Positions 15,139-24,087 of a stretch of 47,749 nt of DNA are shown here, piece after piece. The notes below the pieces were generated by a model. The model searched no databases and was not told the DNA's origin. It saw nothing but the letters and a program-made list of their open reading frames with translations. The position numbers and the translations under genes were made by a program. Positions within the stretch are counted from its first letter, which is position 1, and each line of letters begins with the position of its first letter. The stretch is from Parasulfuritortus sp049322515 (GTDB lineage Bacteria; Pseudomonadota; Gammaproteobacteria; Burkholderiales; Thiobacillaceae), in NCBI GenBank assembly GCA_049322515.1, contig JBMOQW010000024.1, positions 1 to 47,749 on the forward strand, written 5' to 3'.

Positions 15139-15945
15139 ATGCCCGATACCTTCCTGTATCCGCTCGCGGTGCTCCTGTACCTGGGCTTGGCGGCCTACTT
15201 CCGGCCGGGCGGCCCGACCTGCTGCCAGCCGACCGGGCCCTCGCGCCTGCTGCTGTTCCTGCCGCTGGCGCTGCATCTGTATCTGCTCGACGAACTGATC
15301 ATGCCGAGCGTCGGCTTCACCCTGGGTTTCGGTACCACCGTGTCGGCAGTGGCGGCGCTGACCGTGTTGTTCTATGGCCTGGCGGTGTGGCGCTATCCGC
15401 TGTCCGGCCTGCAAGGCTTCGTATTGTTGTTCGGTGCGCTGGGTGTGCTCTTGCAGCGCCTGATGCCCGAGGGGCACGCCATCGCGGAGGCTGGGCGGCC
15501 GTGGTTCCGGCTGCACATGCTGGCTGGCTTCGCGGCCTACGGGCTGTTTGCCGTGGCGGCGCTGCACGCGGCGCTGATCGCCCTGGCCGAGAAGCATCTG
15601 CACCGGCCGGTGCCGCCCCGCATGGTGGCCTGCCTGCCGCCGCTGCTGACCTTGGAAAAGCTGCTGTTCGACATGGTCGGACTCGGCTTTCTCATCCTCA
15701 CGCTGACCTTGCTGTCCGGCGTGGTGTTTTCCGAGTCGATCTACGGCCGGCCCTTGCCGCTGACCCACATGACCGTGTTCGGCTTGGCGTCCTGGTTCAT
15801 CTACGCCGGTCTGCTGATCGGTCGTCGCGCCCGGGGCTGGCGGGGCAAGACCGCGATCTACTGGACCCTGGCCGGCTTCGTGACCTTGATGTTGTCCTAC
15901 ATTGGCGTCAAGTTCGTGCTCGAAGTGGTCTTGGGCCGGGGCTGA
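15139..15945 (+). CDS. ypjD: YpjD/CcsA-family cytochrome c assembly membrane protein
   Basis: 268 residues with about eight membrane helices and little soluble sequence. The order of hydrophobic segments and the loop MLAGFAAYGLFAVAALHAALIA match the CcsA/CcmC-related YpjD family usually found next to ffh in proteobacteria. CcsA/CcmC proteins handle haem for cytochrome c maturation. I do not see the full tryptophan-rich WWD haem motif, so a direct haem-handling role is uncertain. The ATG at 15139 is the best start; an earlier one adds an unrelated 18 residues. Confidence 0.8.
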   Translation: MPDTFLYPLAVLLYLGLAAYFRPGGPTCCQPTGPSRLLLFLPLALHLYLLDELIMPSVGFTLGFGTTVSAVAALTVLFYGLAVWRYPLSGLQGFVLLFGALGVLLQRLMPEGHAIAEAGRPWFRLHMLAGFAAYGLFAVAALHAALIALAEKHLHRPVPPRMVACLPPLLTLEKLLFDMVGLGFLILTLTLLSGVVFSESIYGRPLPLTHMTVFGLASWFIYAGLLIGRRARGWRGKTAIYWTLAGFVTLMLSYIGVKFVLEVVLGRG

Positions 15946-15988
15946 TCGGCTGCTAGACTAGATACGTTTCCCTCAACCGGGCCTCGAC

Positions 15989-17263
15989 TTGGACGAGATT
16001 CCCCTGGGTGCCTTGTTTCTGGCGCTCTTGCTGTTGCTGGTGCTGTCGGCCTTTTTCTCTGGCTCCGAAACCAGCATGATGGCGGTCAACCGCTACCGCC
16101 TGAAAACCCTGGCCAAGGCGGGCGGACGTGGTGCGCGACTGGCGGAATGGCTGCTGGCACGCACCGACAAGCTGCTTTCCGTGATCCTGCTTGGCAACAA
16201 CCTGGTCAACTCCGCCGCCGCGGCCCTGGTGACGGTGATCGCCTTCCGCCTGTTCGGCGAGAATGAACTGGCCCTCACCTTGGGAACCCTGGCGGTGACC
16301 TTCCTGATCCTGGTGTTTTCCGAAGTGACGCCGAAAGTGATCGGGGCCTCCCATGCCGAGCGGGTCGTGCCGGTGGTCAGCTTTCCCCTGTATTTCCTGC
16401 TCCGCCTGAGCCGTCCGGTGATCTGGTTCATCAATCTGTTCGTCCGGGCCCAATTGAAGCTGTTCCGCCTCAAGGTCTCCGAGGAAGGCAGCGTGAGCCC
16501 CATGGGGGTCGAGGAACTGCGTACCGTGCTGACCGAGTCGGGCGCGTTTCTGCCCGCGTCGCAGCGCAAGCTTCTGCTCAACCTGTTCGACCTCCAGTCG
16601 CTCACGGTGGACGATGTGATGGTGCCCCGGGGCGGGATCGAGGCCATCGATCTCGCCGCCGAGCCTGATCAGATCTTCGCCCATCTGCAAACCAGTCATC
16701 ATGCCCATCTACCGGTCTTTCGAGGAGAGTTGAACGAGATCGTCGGGGTGGTGCACGTGCGCCGCGCCCTGGTCCACGTCGGTGAAGACGGCTTCGATCC
16801 GGTGGCCTTCGAGGAAGACATCAAGCCCGCCTATTTCGTGCCTTCGGAAACGCCGCTACTGACCCAATTGAGCCAGTTCCAGGAGAATCGTCAGTCGCTC
16901 GGCCTGGTGGTGGATGAATATGGCGAGCTGCAAGGGCTGATTACGGTCGAGGACGTGCTGGAGGAGATCGTCGGCGAATACGCTGGCGGCGGTCTCCTGC
17001 GCGGACGGGGCTGGGAGGTGGACGACAGCGGCGGCTACCGGGTCGAGGGCACCGCCAGCCTGCGTGAGTTGAACCGCAAGCTGGGACTGGATTTTCCGCT
17101 CGATGCTGCGCGGACCTTGAATGGCTTCATCCTCGAATACCTGGAGGCGATGCCTGAGCCGGGGGTCACCATCCGGGTCGCCGGGTGTACCGTGGAGATC
17201 GTCCAGGTGACCGGGCGTCGGGTCAAGACGGCGCGTATCGTGCCGGTGCCTGTGCCAAATTGA
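15989..17263 (+). CDS. CNNM/CorC-type transporter (DUF21, CBS pair, CorC_HlyC domain)
   Basis: 424 residues. The N-terminal DUF21/CNNM membrane domain (about 1-190) starts with the family motif SAFFSGSETSMMAVNRYRL. A CBS pair (about 205-330, DDVMVPRGGIEAID ... LGLVVDEYGELQGLITVEDVLEEIVGE) and a C-terminal CorC_HlyC domain complete the usual order. Family members are implicated in magnesium/cobalt efflux or membrane integrity. The start is a TTG at 15989, since the conserved N-terminus DEIPLG begins right after it. It follows the ypjD gene by 43 bases. Confidence 0.9.
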   Translation: MDEIPLGALFLALLLLLVLSAFFSGSETSMMAVNRYRLKTLAKAGGRGARLAEWLLARTDKLLSVILLGNNLVNSAAAALVTVIAFRLFGENELALTLGTLAVTFLILVFSEVTPKVIGASHAERVVPVVSFPLYFLLRLSRPVIWFINLFVRAQLKLFRLKVSEEGSVSPMGVEELRTVLTESGAFLPASQRKLLLNLFDLQSLTVDDVMVPRGGIEAIDLAAEPDQIFAHLQTSHHAHLPVFRGELNEIVGVVHVRRALVHVGEDGFDPVAFEEDIKPAYFVPSETPLLTQLSQFQENRQSLGLVVDEYGELQGLITVEDVLEEIVGEYAGGGLLRGRGWEVDDSGGYRVEGTASLRELNRKLGLDFPLDAARTLNGFILEYLEAMPEPGVTIRVAGCTVEIVQVTGRRVKTARIVPVPVPN

Positions 17264-17272
17264 GCGCCTTTT

Positions 17273-17301
17273 TTGACATTTGCATGTACTCTATGCATTA
17301 T
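17273..17301 (+). promoter_or_regulatory. Promoter of the pilBCD-coaE operon
   Basis: A perfect TTGACA (17273-17278) is followed after 17 bases by CATTAT (17296-17301). It is 36 bases upstream of the GTG start of pilB, leaving a short leader with GGGAG as ribosome binding site. This is the best sigma-70 match in the window. I see no sigma-54 GG-GC element here. Confidence 0.75.
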
Positions 17302-17337
17302 CGGCCGTAGAGGCTTGTATTTATTGAGGGAGCCGTC

Positions 17338-19059
17338 GTGGCGGCAAGTGTTGCCAATAATCTGACCGGTCTGGCGCGTGCCTTGGTCCAACAGGGGCTG
17401 CTCAACCAGGACGAAGGCGAAACGCTGCAGGCGCAGGCCAGGGCGGCCGGGGAAAGCATCGTCGCCCATCTGGTGCGCACCAAGCGCTTCCGGGCCGCGC
17501 AGATCGCGACCTTTGCTTCGATCACCTACGGCTTGCCGTTCTTCGATCTGGATAGCATCGATGCCGGCGTGGTACCGGTCGGCGTCGTGGACCCCAAGTT
17601 GATCGAGAAACACCGCGTCCTGCCCCTGTCCAAGCGGGGCAACCGGCTCTACCTGGGTATTTCCGACCCCAGCAACTTGCAAGTGCTGGACGACGTCAAG
17701 TTCCAGACCGGGCTCGCGGTGGAACTGGTGGTCCTGGAAGACGACAAGCTCGCGCGTTTCCTCGAGCAAAACGTCTCGGCTCCCCAGGAAGACATCCTCA
17801 GAAGCATTGACACCGAGGATCTCAACCTCGAGTTCACCGACGATGAAGCCCAGTCGGCCGCCGATACCGCCGCGGCACAGGACGTCGACGATGCACCGGT
17901 GGTACGTTACCTGCAGAAGATCATGCTCGACGCGATCAACGGCAACGCGTCCGACATCCATTTCGAGCCCTACGAGAAGTTCTACCGGATCCGTTACCGG
18001 ATCGACGGCGTCTTGTATGAAGTGGCCCAGCCGCCTGTGGCCATCAAGGAAAAGATCGCCTCGCGCATCAAGGTCATCTCCAAGCTGGATATCTCGGAAA
18101 AGCGGGTGCCCCAGGACGGCCGCATGAAGCTGGTGGTGTCGCGCAAGAAGGGGGTCGACTTCCGGGTCAGCACCTTGCCGACCTTGTATGGCGAGAAGAT
18201 CGTCATGCGGATCCTCGATTCCAACACCGCGCTCAACACCAAGATCGACCAGCTCGGCTACGAGCCGGAACAACTCAAGCATCTGCTCACTGCGATCGAG
18301 CGGCCCTATGGCATGGTGCTGGTGACCGGCCCGACCGGCAGCGGCAAGACCGTGTCGCTCTATTCCTGCCTGAACATCTTGAACAAGCCCGGGGTAAACA
18401 TCTCGACCGTCGAGGACCCGGTGGAAATCCAGTTACCCGGGATCAACCAGGTCAATGTCAACGACAAGGCCGGCCTGAACTTCGCCACGGCGCTCCGTTC
18501 CTTCCTGCGCCAGGATCCGGACATCGTGATGGTCGGCGAAATCCGCGACCTGGAAACCGGGGATATCGCCATCAAGGCCGCCCAGACCGGCCACATGGTG
18601 CTGTCCACCCTGCATACCAACGACGCGCCCTCGACCCTCACCCGGATGGTCAACATGGGCATTCCCAGTTACAACGTGGCCGCGTCGGTGCTGCTGATCA
18701 CCGCGCAGCGCCTGGGTCGGCGCCTATGTCCGAACTGCAAGGCGCCTGTGGACATCCCGCCCGAGGCCCTTCTCAATGCCGGCTTCACGGAAGCCGACCT
18801 GGATGGCGGTTGGCAGGCGTTCGGTCCGGTGGGCTGCGATGTCTGCAAGAACACTGGCTACAAGGGGCGGGTCGGCATCTATCAGGTCATGCCGATCAGC
18901 GAGGAAATCAACCGACTGATCCTGAGGAACGCCGGTGCCCTGGAAATCGCCGCGCAAGCGCGCAACGAAGGGGTGCTCGACCTGCGCCGGGCCGGCTTGC
19001 TGAAGGTCAAGTCCGGCATGACTTCGCTCGAAGAGGTCCTGGCCGTGACCAACGAATAA
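17338..19059 (+). CDS. pilB: Type IV pilus extension ATPase PilB
   Basis: 573 residues, the normal size. N-terminal MshEN-type domain (about 10-160), then the ATPase core with Walker A GPTGSGKT (residues 331-338), Asp box, Walker B EIRDLETG segment and His box GHMVLSTLHTND. A four-cysteine zinc motif follows (CPNCK ... CDVCKNTGYKGR). It powers assembly of pilin subunits through PilC. GTG start with GGGAG 5 bases before. First gene of pilB-pilC-pilD-coaE; pilC begins 18 bases after its stop. MshEN domains of some PilB proteins bind c-di-GMP, which may link it to the cyclase and PilZ gene in this window; I did not confirm the motif residue by residue. Confidence 0.97.
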   Translation: MAASVANNLTGLARALVQQGLLNQDEGETLQAQARAAGESIVAHLVRTKRFRAAQIATFASITYGLPFFDLDSIDAGVVPVGVVDPKLIEKHRVLPLSKRGNRLYLGISDPSNLQVLDDVKFQTGLAVELVVLEDDKLARFLEQNVSAPQEDILRSIDTEDLNLEFTDDEAQSAADTAAAQDVDDAPVVRYLQKIMLDAINGNASDIHFEPYEKFYRIRYRIDGVLYEVAQPPVAIKEKIASRIKVISKLDISEKRVPQDGRMKLVVSRKKGVDFRVSTLPTLYGEKIVMRILDSNTALNTKIDQLGYEPEQLKHLLTAIERPYGMVLVTGPTGSGKTVSLYSCLNILNKPGVNISTVEDPVEIQLPGINQVNVNDKAGLNFATALRSFLRQDPDIVMVGEIRDLETGDIAIKAAQTGHMVLSTLHTNDAPSTLTRMVNMGIPSYNVAASVLLITAQRLGRRLCPNCKAPVDIPPEALLNAGFTEADLDGGWQAFGPVGCDVCKNTGYKGRVGIYQVMPISEEINRLILRNAGALEIAAQARNEGVLDLRRAGLLKVKSGMTSLEEVLAVTNE

Positions 19060-19077
19060 CGATGGGGGCATGACAGC

Positions 19078-20304
19078 ATGGCGCAAGCCAAGACTGCACA
19101 GAAGACGATCGCCGAGATTCCCTTCGTCTGGGAAGGTACCGACAAGCAGGGCCGCAAGCTCAAGGGCGAGATGCTTGCCGCCGGCGAGGCCGTGGTGCGG
19201 CAAAGCCTGCGCCGCCAGGGCATCAACGCCACCAAGGTGCGCAAGCAGAGTTTCCTGGCTCGGGGCCGCAAGATCACCGAGAAGGACATCGCCTTGTTTA
19301 CCCGCCAACTGTCGACCATGGTCAAGGCGGGTGTGCCCTTGTTGCAGGCCTTCGATATCACGGCCCGAAGCCATGCCAATCCGGCCTTGCAACGGCTCCT
19401 GGGTGCGGTGAAGGCCGATGTCGAGTCGGGTTCCGCGCTCAATCAGGCATTCCGGCGCCACCCCCAGCAATTCGACAAGCTCTATTGCAACCTGGTCGAG
19501 GCGGGTGAGCAGGCCGGTATCCTGGAAACCGTGCTGGACCGGATCGCGTCCTACAAGGAAAAGATCCTGGCCATCAAGGGCAAGATCAAGTCCGCCTTGA
19601 TGTACCCGATCATCGTCATCGTGATCGCGTTCATCATCACCGCAGGCATCATGCTGTTCGTCATCCCCACTTTCAAGACGTTGTATGAAAGCAGTGGTGC
19701 CGAACTGCCCGGACTGACCCAGCTGGTCATTACTGTTTCCGACCTGTTCGTCGAATGGTGGTGGGCCATCTTCGGGGTGATCATCGCCGCGATCATTTTC
19801 TTGATCCAGGCGCTGAAGCGCTCCCGGGCCCTGCGTGCCTTGGTCGACCGCTGGTCCTTGCGTTTGCCGATCTTCGGTGAACTGATCGAAAAGGCCACGG
19901 TGTCGCGCTGGGCGCGGACCTTTGCCTCGCTTTTCGCGGCGGGCGTGCCCATGGTCGAGGCACTGGAATCGGTCGCCGGCGCGTCTGGCAACATCGTATT
20001 CGAGGAAGCGACCCTGAAGTTGCGTACCGACGTCGCCACCGGTGCCAGCCTGACTTCCTCCCTACAGGCGGCCAAGGTCTTTCCCAACATGCTGATCCAG
20101 ATGGTGTCGATCGGCGAGGAGTCGGGGGCCCTGGATTCCATGGTCGAGAAGGTCGCCGACTACTACGAGCGCGAGGTGGACGATGCCGTGGCCGGCATCT
20201 CCAGCCTGATGGAACCGATCATCATGGTGGTCCTGGGCTCCCTGATCGGTACCATCGTGATCGCCATGTACCTGCCGATCTTCAAGATGGGGTCCGCGTT
20301 TTGA
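19078..20304 (+). CDS. pilC: Type IV pilus inner-membrane platform protein PilC
   Basis: 408 residues with the duplicated T2SSF domain architecture (about 70-195 and 275-400). The first contains FTRQLSTMVKAGVPLLQAFDI and the second RWARTFASLFAAGVPMVEALE. Three membrane helices lie near 170-190, 215-240 and 380-400. It couples PilB to pilin assembly. The stop codon overlaps the pilD start (TTGA). Confidence 0.97.
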   Translation: MAQAKTAQKTIAEIPFVWEGTDKQGRKLKGEMLAAGEAVVRQSLRRQGINATKVRKQSFLARGRKITEKDIALFTRQLSTMVKAGVPLLQAFDITARSHANPALQRLLGAVKADVESGSALNQAFRRHPQQFDKLYCNLVEAGEQAGILETVLDRIASYKEKILAIKGKIKSALMYPIIVIVIAFIITAGIMLFVIPTFKTLYESSGAELPGLTQLVITVSDLFVEWWWAIFGVIIAAIIFLIQALKRSRALRALVDRWSLRLPIFGELIEKATVSRWARTFASLFAAGVPMVEALESVAGASGNIVFEEATLKLRTDVATGASLTSSLQAAKVFPNMLIQMVSIGEESGALDSMVEKVADYYEREVDDAVAGISSLMEPIIMVVLGSLIGTIVIAMYLPIFKMGSAF

Positions 20305-21152
20305 TCGAGTTACTGTCGGCGGAGCCCGTCGCCTGGGCTGCCGTCGCCTTGGCCCTGGGCTTGCTGGTGGGCAGCTTCCTCAATGTGGTCGCCTATCGCC
20401 TGCCGCGCATGATGGCGCGGGAATGGCAGATGCAATGCGCCGAGCTGAGTGGTCAGGCCATCGAACCCGCCCCCGCCTACAACCTGGTCGTGCCGGGATC
20501 GGCGTGTCCATCCTGCGGGCATGCCATCCGCTGGTACGAGAATGTCCCGGTGCTCAGCTGGCTGCTGTTGCGGGGCCGCTGTTCGGCATGCCAGGCGAAT
20601 ATCTCCATGCGCTATCCGCTGGTCGAGGCGCTGACCGGTCTGCTGACCCTGGCGGCCGCCTGGCAGTTCGGTTTCACTTGGCAAGCGGCGGCGGCCTTCG
20701 TTCTGATCTGGTGCCTGGTCGCCTTGGCCGTCATCGATTTCGATACCCAGTTGCTGCCCGATGTGATCACCTTGCCGTTGCTCTGGCTGGGCCTGCTGGC
20801 AAACCTGATTGGCCTGTTCGTCGACCTTTCGGCGGCCGTGATCGGGGCCGTGGCGGGCTACCTGATCCTCTGGGGGGTCTACCATGTGTTCCGGCTGCTG
20901 ACTGGCAAGGAGGGCATGGGCCAGGGTGACTTCAAGCTGCTGGCCGCGCTGGGTGCCTGGCTCGGCTGGCAGATGCTGCCCTTGATCATCCTCCTGTCGA
21001 GCTTGATCGGGGCGGTGATCGGGGTGGCCATGATCACCTTGGCCGGTCATGATCGCGCCCGCCCGATCCCGTACGGCCCGTATCTCGCGCTGGCCGGCTT
21101 GGTGGCGCTGTTCTGGGGGCAGTCGCTGCTGGCCTTCTACCTCGGCGCATGA
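20301..21152 (+). CDS. pilD: Prepilin peptidase / N-methyltransferase PilD
   Basis: 283 residues. This bifunctional enzyme cleaves type IV prepilin leaders and methylates the new N-terminus. An N-terminal membrane segment precedes a cytoplasmic loop with the two CxxC pairs (CPSCGHAI and CSACQ) typical of PilD. The peptidase aspartates are in VIDFDTQLLPD and in GMGQGDFKLLAALGAWLGW (GxGD). About seven to eight membrane helices. It starts with TTG at 20301, overlapping the pilC stop. Confidence 0.96.
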   Translation: MIELLSAEPVAWAAVALALGLLVGSFLNVVAYRLPRMMAREWQMQCAELSGQAIEPAPAYNLVVPGSACPSCGHAIRWYENVPVLSWLLLRGRCSACQANISMRYPLVEALTGLLTLAAAWQFGFTWQAAAAFVLIWCLVALAVIDFDTQLLPDVITLPLLWLGLLANLIGLFVDLSAAVIGAVAGYLILWGVYHVFRLLTGKEGMGQGDFKLLAALGAWLGWQMLPLIILLSSLIGAVIGVAMITLAGHDRARPIPYGPYLALAGLVALFWGQSLLAFYLGA

Positions 21153-21781
21153 GGGACCGCCCCTACTGCGTGGGTCTGACCGGTGGCATCGGGTCGGGCA
21201 AGAGCCGGGTCGCCGACCTGTTCGCGGCCCGTGGCGTCACCGTGATCGACACCGATCTCATCTCGCGCGGACTCACCGCGCCTAACGGCGCAGCGATCGA
21301 AGCCATCCGGGCAGTCTTCGGGCCTGCTTTCATCACCCAGGCGGGTGGACTCGACCGGAACCTGATGCGGTCACGGGTGTTTGCCTCACCTGAGGACAAG
21401 GCCCGTCTCGAGTCGCTACTCCATCCCGCCATTCGTGAAGCTGCGGCCACTCAACTCCTGGCCGCGCCGGGTAAGTATGCGCTCCTGGTGGTCCCCTTGT
21501 TGGTCGAGACTGGCGCGTATGGCCCCTTGGTCGACCGCGTGTTGGTCGTGGATTGTCCAGTTGAACTCCAGATCGAACGGGTCATGCGCCGGGATCGGCT
21601 GTCACGGGCTCAGGTCGAGGCGATTCTGGCGGCCCAGGCCAGCCGCGCCGACCGGTTGCTGCATGCCGACGATGTCATCGACAACCAGGGTGATCCTGAT
21701 CATCTGGTTGCCAAAGTGGCGGCCCTCGATCGTGCTTATCGCGAGCAGGCCGGTCGAAGGGGCGCGAACGGCATTGCATGA
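21149..21781 (+). CDS. coaE: Dephospho-CoA kinase
   Basis: 210 residues. It catalyses the last step of coenzyme A biosynthesis, phosphorylating the ribose 3'-OH of dephospho-CoA. P-loop GLTGGIGSGKS at the N-terminus, then DTDLISRGLTAP, LLHPAIR and the VVPLLVETGAY ... VLVVDC strand, and the lid RVMRRDRLSRAQVEAIL. It overlaps pilD by 4 bases, the usual pilD-coaE linkage in beta- and gammaproteobacteria. Confidence 0.96.
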   Translation: MRDRPYCVGLTGGIGSGKSRVADLFAARGVTVIDTDLISRGLTAPNGAAIEAIRAVFGPAFITQAGGLDRNLMRSRVFASPEDKARLESLLHPAIREAAATQLLAAPGKYALLVVPLLVETGAYGPLVDRVLVVDCPVELQIERVMRRDRLSRAQVEAILAAQASRADRLLHADDVIDNQGDPDHLVAKVAALDRAYREQAGRRGANGIA

Positions 21782-21820
21782 AGGTGACAGCATGCTGCAA
21801 AATCGGTAGATGCCTCGGGC

Positions 21821-21839
21821 GCCGGATTTTCCGGCTTTT
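21821..21839 (+). terminator. Short intrinsic-terminator-like hairpin after coaE
   Basis: GCCGGA (21821-21826) and TCCGGC (21830-21835) form a perfect 6-bp stem around a 3-base TTT loop, followed directly by TTTT (21836-21839). It lies 40 bases after the coaE stop and 30 bases before the zapD start. The T tract is short, so termination would be partial and zapD may still be read from the pilB promoter. Confidence 0.4.
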
Positions 21840-21868
21840 GCATCGCACCGGATAGAACACAGGTCCAA

Positions 21869-22651
21869 GTGATCGTTTACGAATACCCCCTCAACGAACG
21901 GATACGGACTTGGTTGCGGCTCGAGGATCTGTTCGACAAGGCCCTGTTCTTCCTGCGTGCCGGCGATCCTCGTTCCCATCATGCCGGTTTGCTGGCCATC
22001 TTCGAATTGGTGGACGTGATGGCGCGGCCCGAGTTGCGTAGCGAATTGCTGCAAGAACTCGAGCGGCAGAAATCAGCCCTGGATGCGTTGCGCAGCAATC
22101 CTGCGGTTGACACCGAGCGTCTGGCGCTCATCCTGGAGCGTCTTGGGGGCGTGTTGGCGGAATTGCATGGCCAGACCGGCAAGCTGGGCCAGCACATCCG
22201 GGACAACGAATGGCTGTCGGGAGTCAAAAGTCGGACGGGCATTCCTGGTGGGGTTTGTGGTTTCGACCTGCCCGGCTATCATCACTGGCTGAATGCCCCA
22301 CGCGAGGATCGTGCGGCGGATTTGAGCCAATGGCTGGGGCCCTTGTTGCCGATCCGCAAGGGGGTTGAACTGGTGCTCGAACTGCTGCGCGAAAGTAGCG
22401 GCAAGTGCAGATACGTCGCCGTTGGCGGCGTCTTCCAACTCATGTTGGGGGGGCGCGTAGTGCAGTTGCTGCGGGTCAGTCTAGACAACCAGTGGCCTTG
22501 CGTACCCGAAGTCAGCGCCAACAAATATGCCGTGAACCTGCGTTTTGTCAGCCTCGATCGGCAGCAGAAATCGAGAACCTACGAGCAGGACGTCGAGTTC
22601 GAGATGGTGTTCTGCTCACTGATCGGGTCGGCGACCCAAGCCCTCGGCTGA
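21869..22651 (+). CDS. zapD: Cell division protein ZapD
   Basis: 260 residues. ZapD binds the FtsZ C-terminal tail and bundles protofilaments at the division ring. The N-terminus YEYPLNERIRTWLRLEDLF is the strong family signature, and the C-terminal part ends with the expected beta-rich FVSLDRQQKSRTYEQDVEFEM. The start is a GTG at 21869 after a weak AGG site. It follows coaE, as in many betaproteobacteria. The yacG gene often found next to it is not present; the next gene is convergent, 12 bases away. Confidence 0.92.
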   Translation: MIVYEYPLNERIRTWLRLEDLFDKALFFLRAGDPRSHHAGLLAIFELVDVMARPELRSELLQELERQKSALDALRSNPAVDTERLALILERLGGVLAELHGQTGKLGQHIRDNEWLSGVKSRTGIPGGVCGFDLPGYHHWLNAPREDRAADLSQWLGPLLPIRKGVELVLELLRESSGKCRYVAVGGVFQLMLGGRVVQLLRVSLDNQWPCVPEVSANKYAVNLRFVSLDRQQKSRTYEQDVEFEMVFCSLIGSATQALG

Positions 22652-22663
22652 AATCCGTCGGAC

Positions 22664-23956
22664 TTAGTCGCGAGCCGTTACGTTGATGCCGCTCAACTGG
22701 TCGAGTTGGGATACCAGGGGCCCCGCAAGGCTGGCGAAACGAGCCCGCTGGCTGGCTTCGAGCGGATAAGCCGCCGGAAGCTTGAGGGCGAGCGGATTCT
22801 GCTGGACCCTGTTGACCCGGAATTCGTAATGCAGGTGTGGGCCCGATGCAAGGCCGGTGGCACCCACGTAACCAATGATTTCGCCCTGCTGGATGCGCTT
22901 GCCGCGCTTGAGCCCAGAGGCAAAGCGGGACAGATGGCCGTAGGCGGTGCTGTAGGGTGCCTGGTGCTTGAGCACGATCAGGTTGCCATAGCCCCCCTGA
23001 CGACCGACGAACTCCACCGTGGCGTCGGAAACGGCGCGTACCGGGGTTCCGGTCGGTGCAGCATAGTCGATTCCCTTGTGCGCACGCCAGCGCTTGAGCA
23101 CGGGATGGAAGCGGTTGGTCGTGAAACCGGACGAGATCCGACTGAACGGAATAGGTGATTTCAGGAAAGCGCGCTTCAAACTCTTGCCGTCGGGGGTGAA
23201 ATAACCCTCGCGCCCTTGCGTGTCGACATACTGGATGGCCCGGTAGGCCTGGCCCTGATTGACGAATTCGGCGGCCAGCAGGCGGCCCGAGCGGAGTGCG
23301 CGACCGTCGTGCATCTGGACTTCGTAGACCACCGAGAAGCGGTCGCCGGTGCGCAGGTCACGGTGAAAGTCGATGTCGCCAGAAAAGACTTCGGCCATGG
23401 CCGAAGCGACTGAATCCGGGACATCGGCGGCATCCGTGGCACCAAACAGCGAGTGCTTGATCTGCCCGGAACGCATCACGATCCGGGTTTCCAGCTGGAC
23501 CGGTTCGGAACGGCCGACAAATCCATCCCCCCTGCGTTCCAATGTGTACAGGGTTTTGTCGTCGATCAGATAGCGGAACAGCAGCAATCGGCCACTGGAG
23601 GTGACCCTGGCCAGGACTGCCCGGCCCGCGATGAAACTGGGAACGACCGATCGGCTGGCCTCGATGGCCTTGGGCAGTTCCTCTGTCCGGACATCGAGGC
23701 GGCCGAGCAGGGAAGCCAGGGTGTCGCCGGGTTGGATGCGCTCCTCGCGCCAGAAATCGAAACTGCCCGAGTCGGTGGCGACCGGTTCCGGCAAGACCAG
23801 ATCGGAAACGATGGTTTCCCGTGGGATTTGTGCGGTATCGGTATCGGGCGCGACGCCGAACGCGGTGATGACTTCGAACAGGGGGAGAAGGGAGAGGGCG
23901 ACCAGCCAGCGCTTGTGGCGCGTCAAAAATGCAAAAATGGGTTGGCTCAGCTGCAT
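22664..23956 (-). CDS. M23-family peptidoglycan DD-endopeptidase (MepM-like)
   Basis: About 430 residues. One N-terminal membrane anchor (WLVALSLLPLFEVITAFGV), a LysM-like/OapA-type region (about 75-120, IQPGDTLASLLGRLDV) and a C-terminal M23 metallopeptidase domain. The zinc ligands are in HKGIDYAAPTGTP (H and D) and in PHLHYEFR (HxH), with the catalytic His in YGHLSRF. It cleaves peptide cross-links in the periplasm during cell growth. The start at 23956 is preceded by AGAGG at 10 bases; an in-frame GTG 33 bases upstream lacks a ribosome binding site. Confidence 0.92.
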   Translation of the reverse strand: MQLSQPIFAFLTRHKRWLVALSLLPLFEVITAFGVAPDTDTAQIPRETIVSDLVLPEPVATDSGSFDFWREERIQPGDTLASLLGRLDVRTEELPKAIEASRSVVPSFIAGRAVLARVTSSGRLLLFRYLIDDKTLYTLERRGDGFVGRSEPVQLETRIVMRSGQIKHSLFGATDAADVPDSVASAMAEVFSGDIDFHRDLRTGDRFSVVYEVQMHDGRALRSGRLLAAEFVNQGQAYRAIQYVDTQGREGYFTPDGKSLKRAFLKSPIPFSRISSGFTTNRFHPVLKRWRAHKGIDYAAPTGTPVRAVSDATVEFVGRQGGYGNLIVLKHQAPYSTAYGHLSRFASGLKRGKRIQQGEIIGYVGATGLASGPHLHYEFRVNRVQQNPLALKLPAAYPLEASQRARFASLAGPLVSQLDQLSGINVTARD

Positions 23957-24087
23957 CCCGTCGATGGCCTCTGCGTTCTTGGAGGCCACAGGGTAACAAA
24001 ACCCATGGTCAAATTAAAGACATTTTCGTCCCATACGGGGGGATGTGCGAATTGCCGATAAAAACGTCTAGAATGCTCGGGCGTTGC

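Noticed and set aside
24046..24074. Promoter for the DUF1631 gene with TAGAAT as -10 box
   Set aside because: The -35 at correct spacing (TGCGAA) is poor, and the box is too close to the first possible start codon to be trusted.
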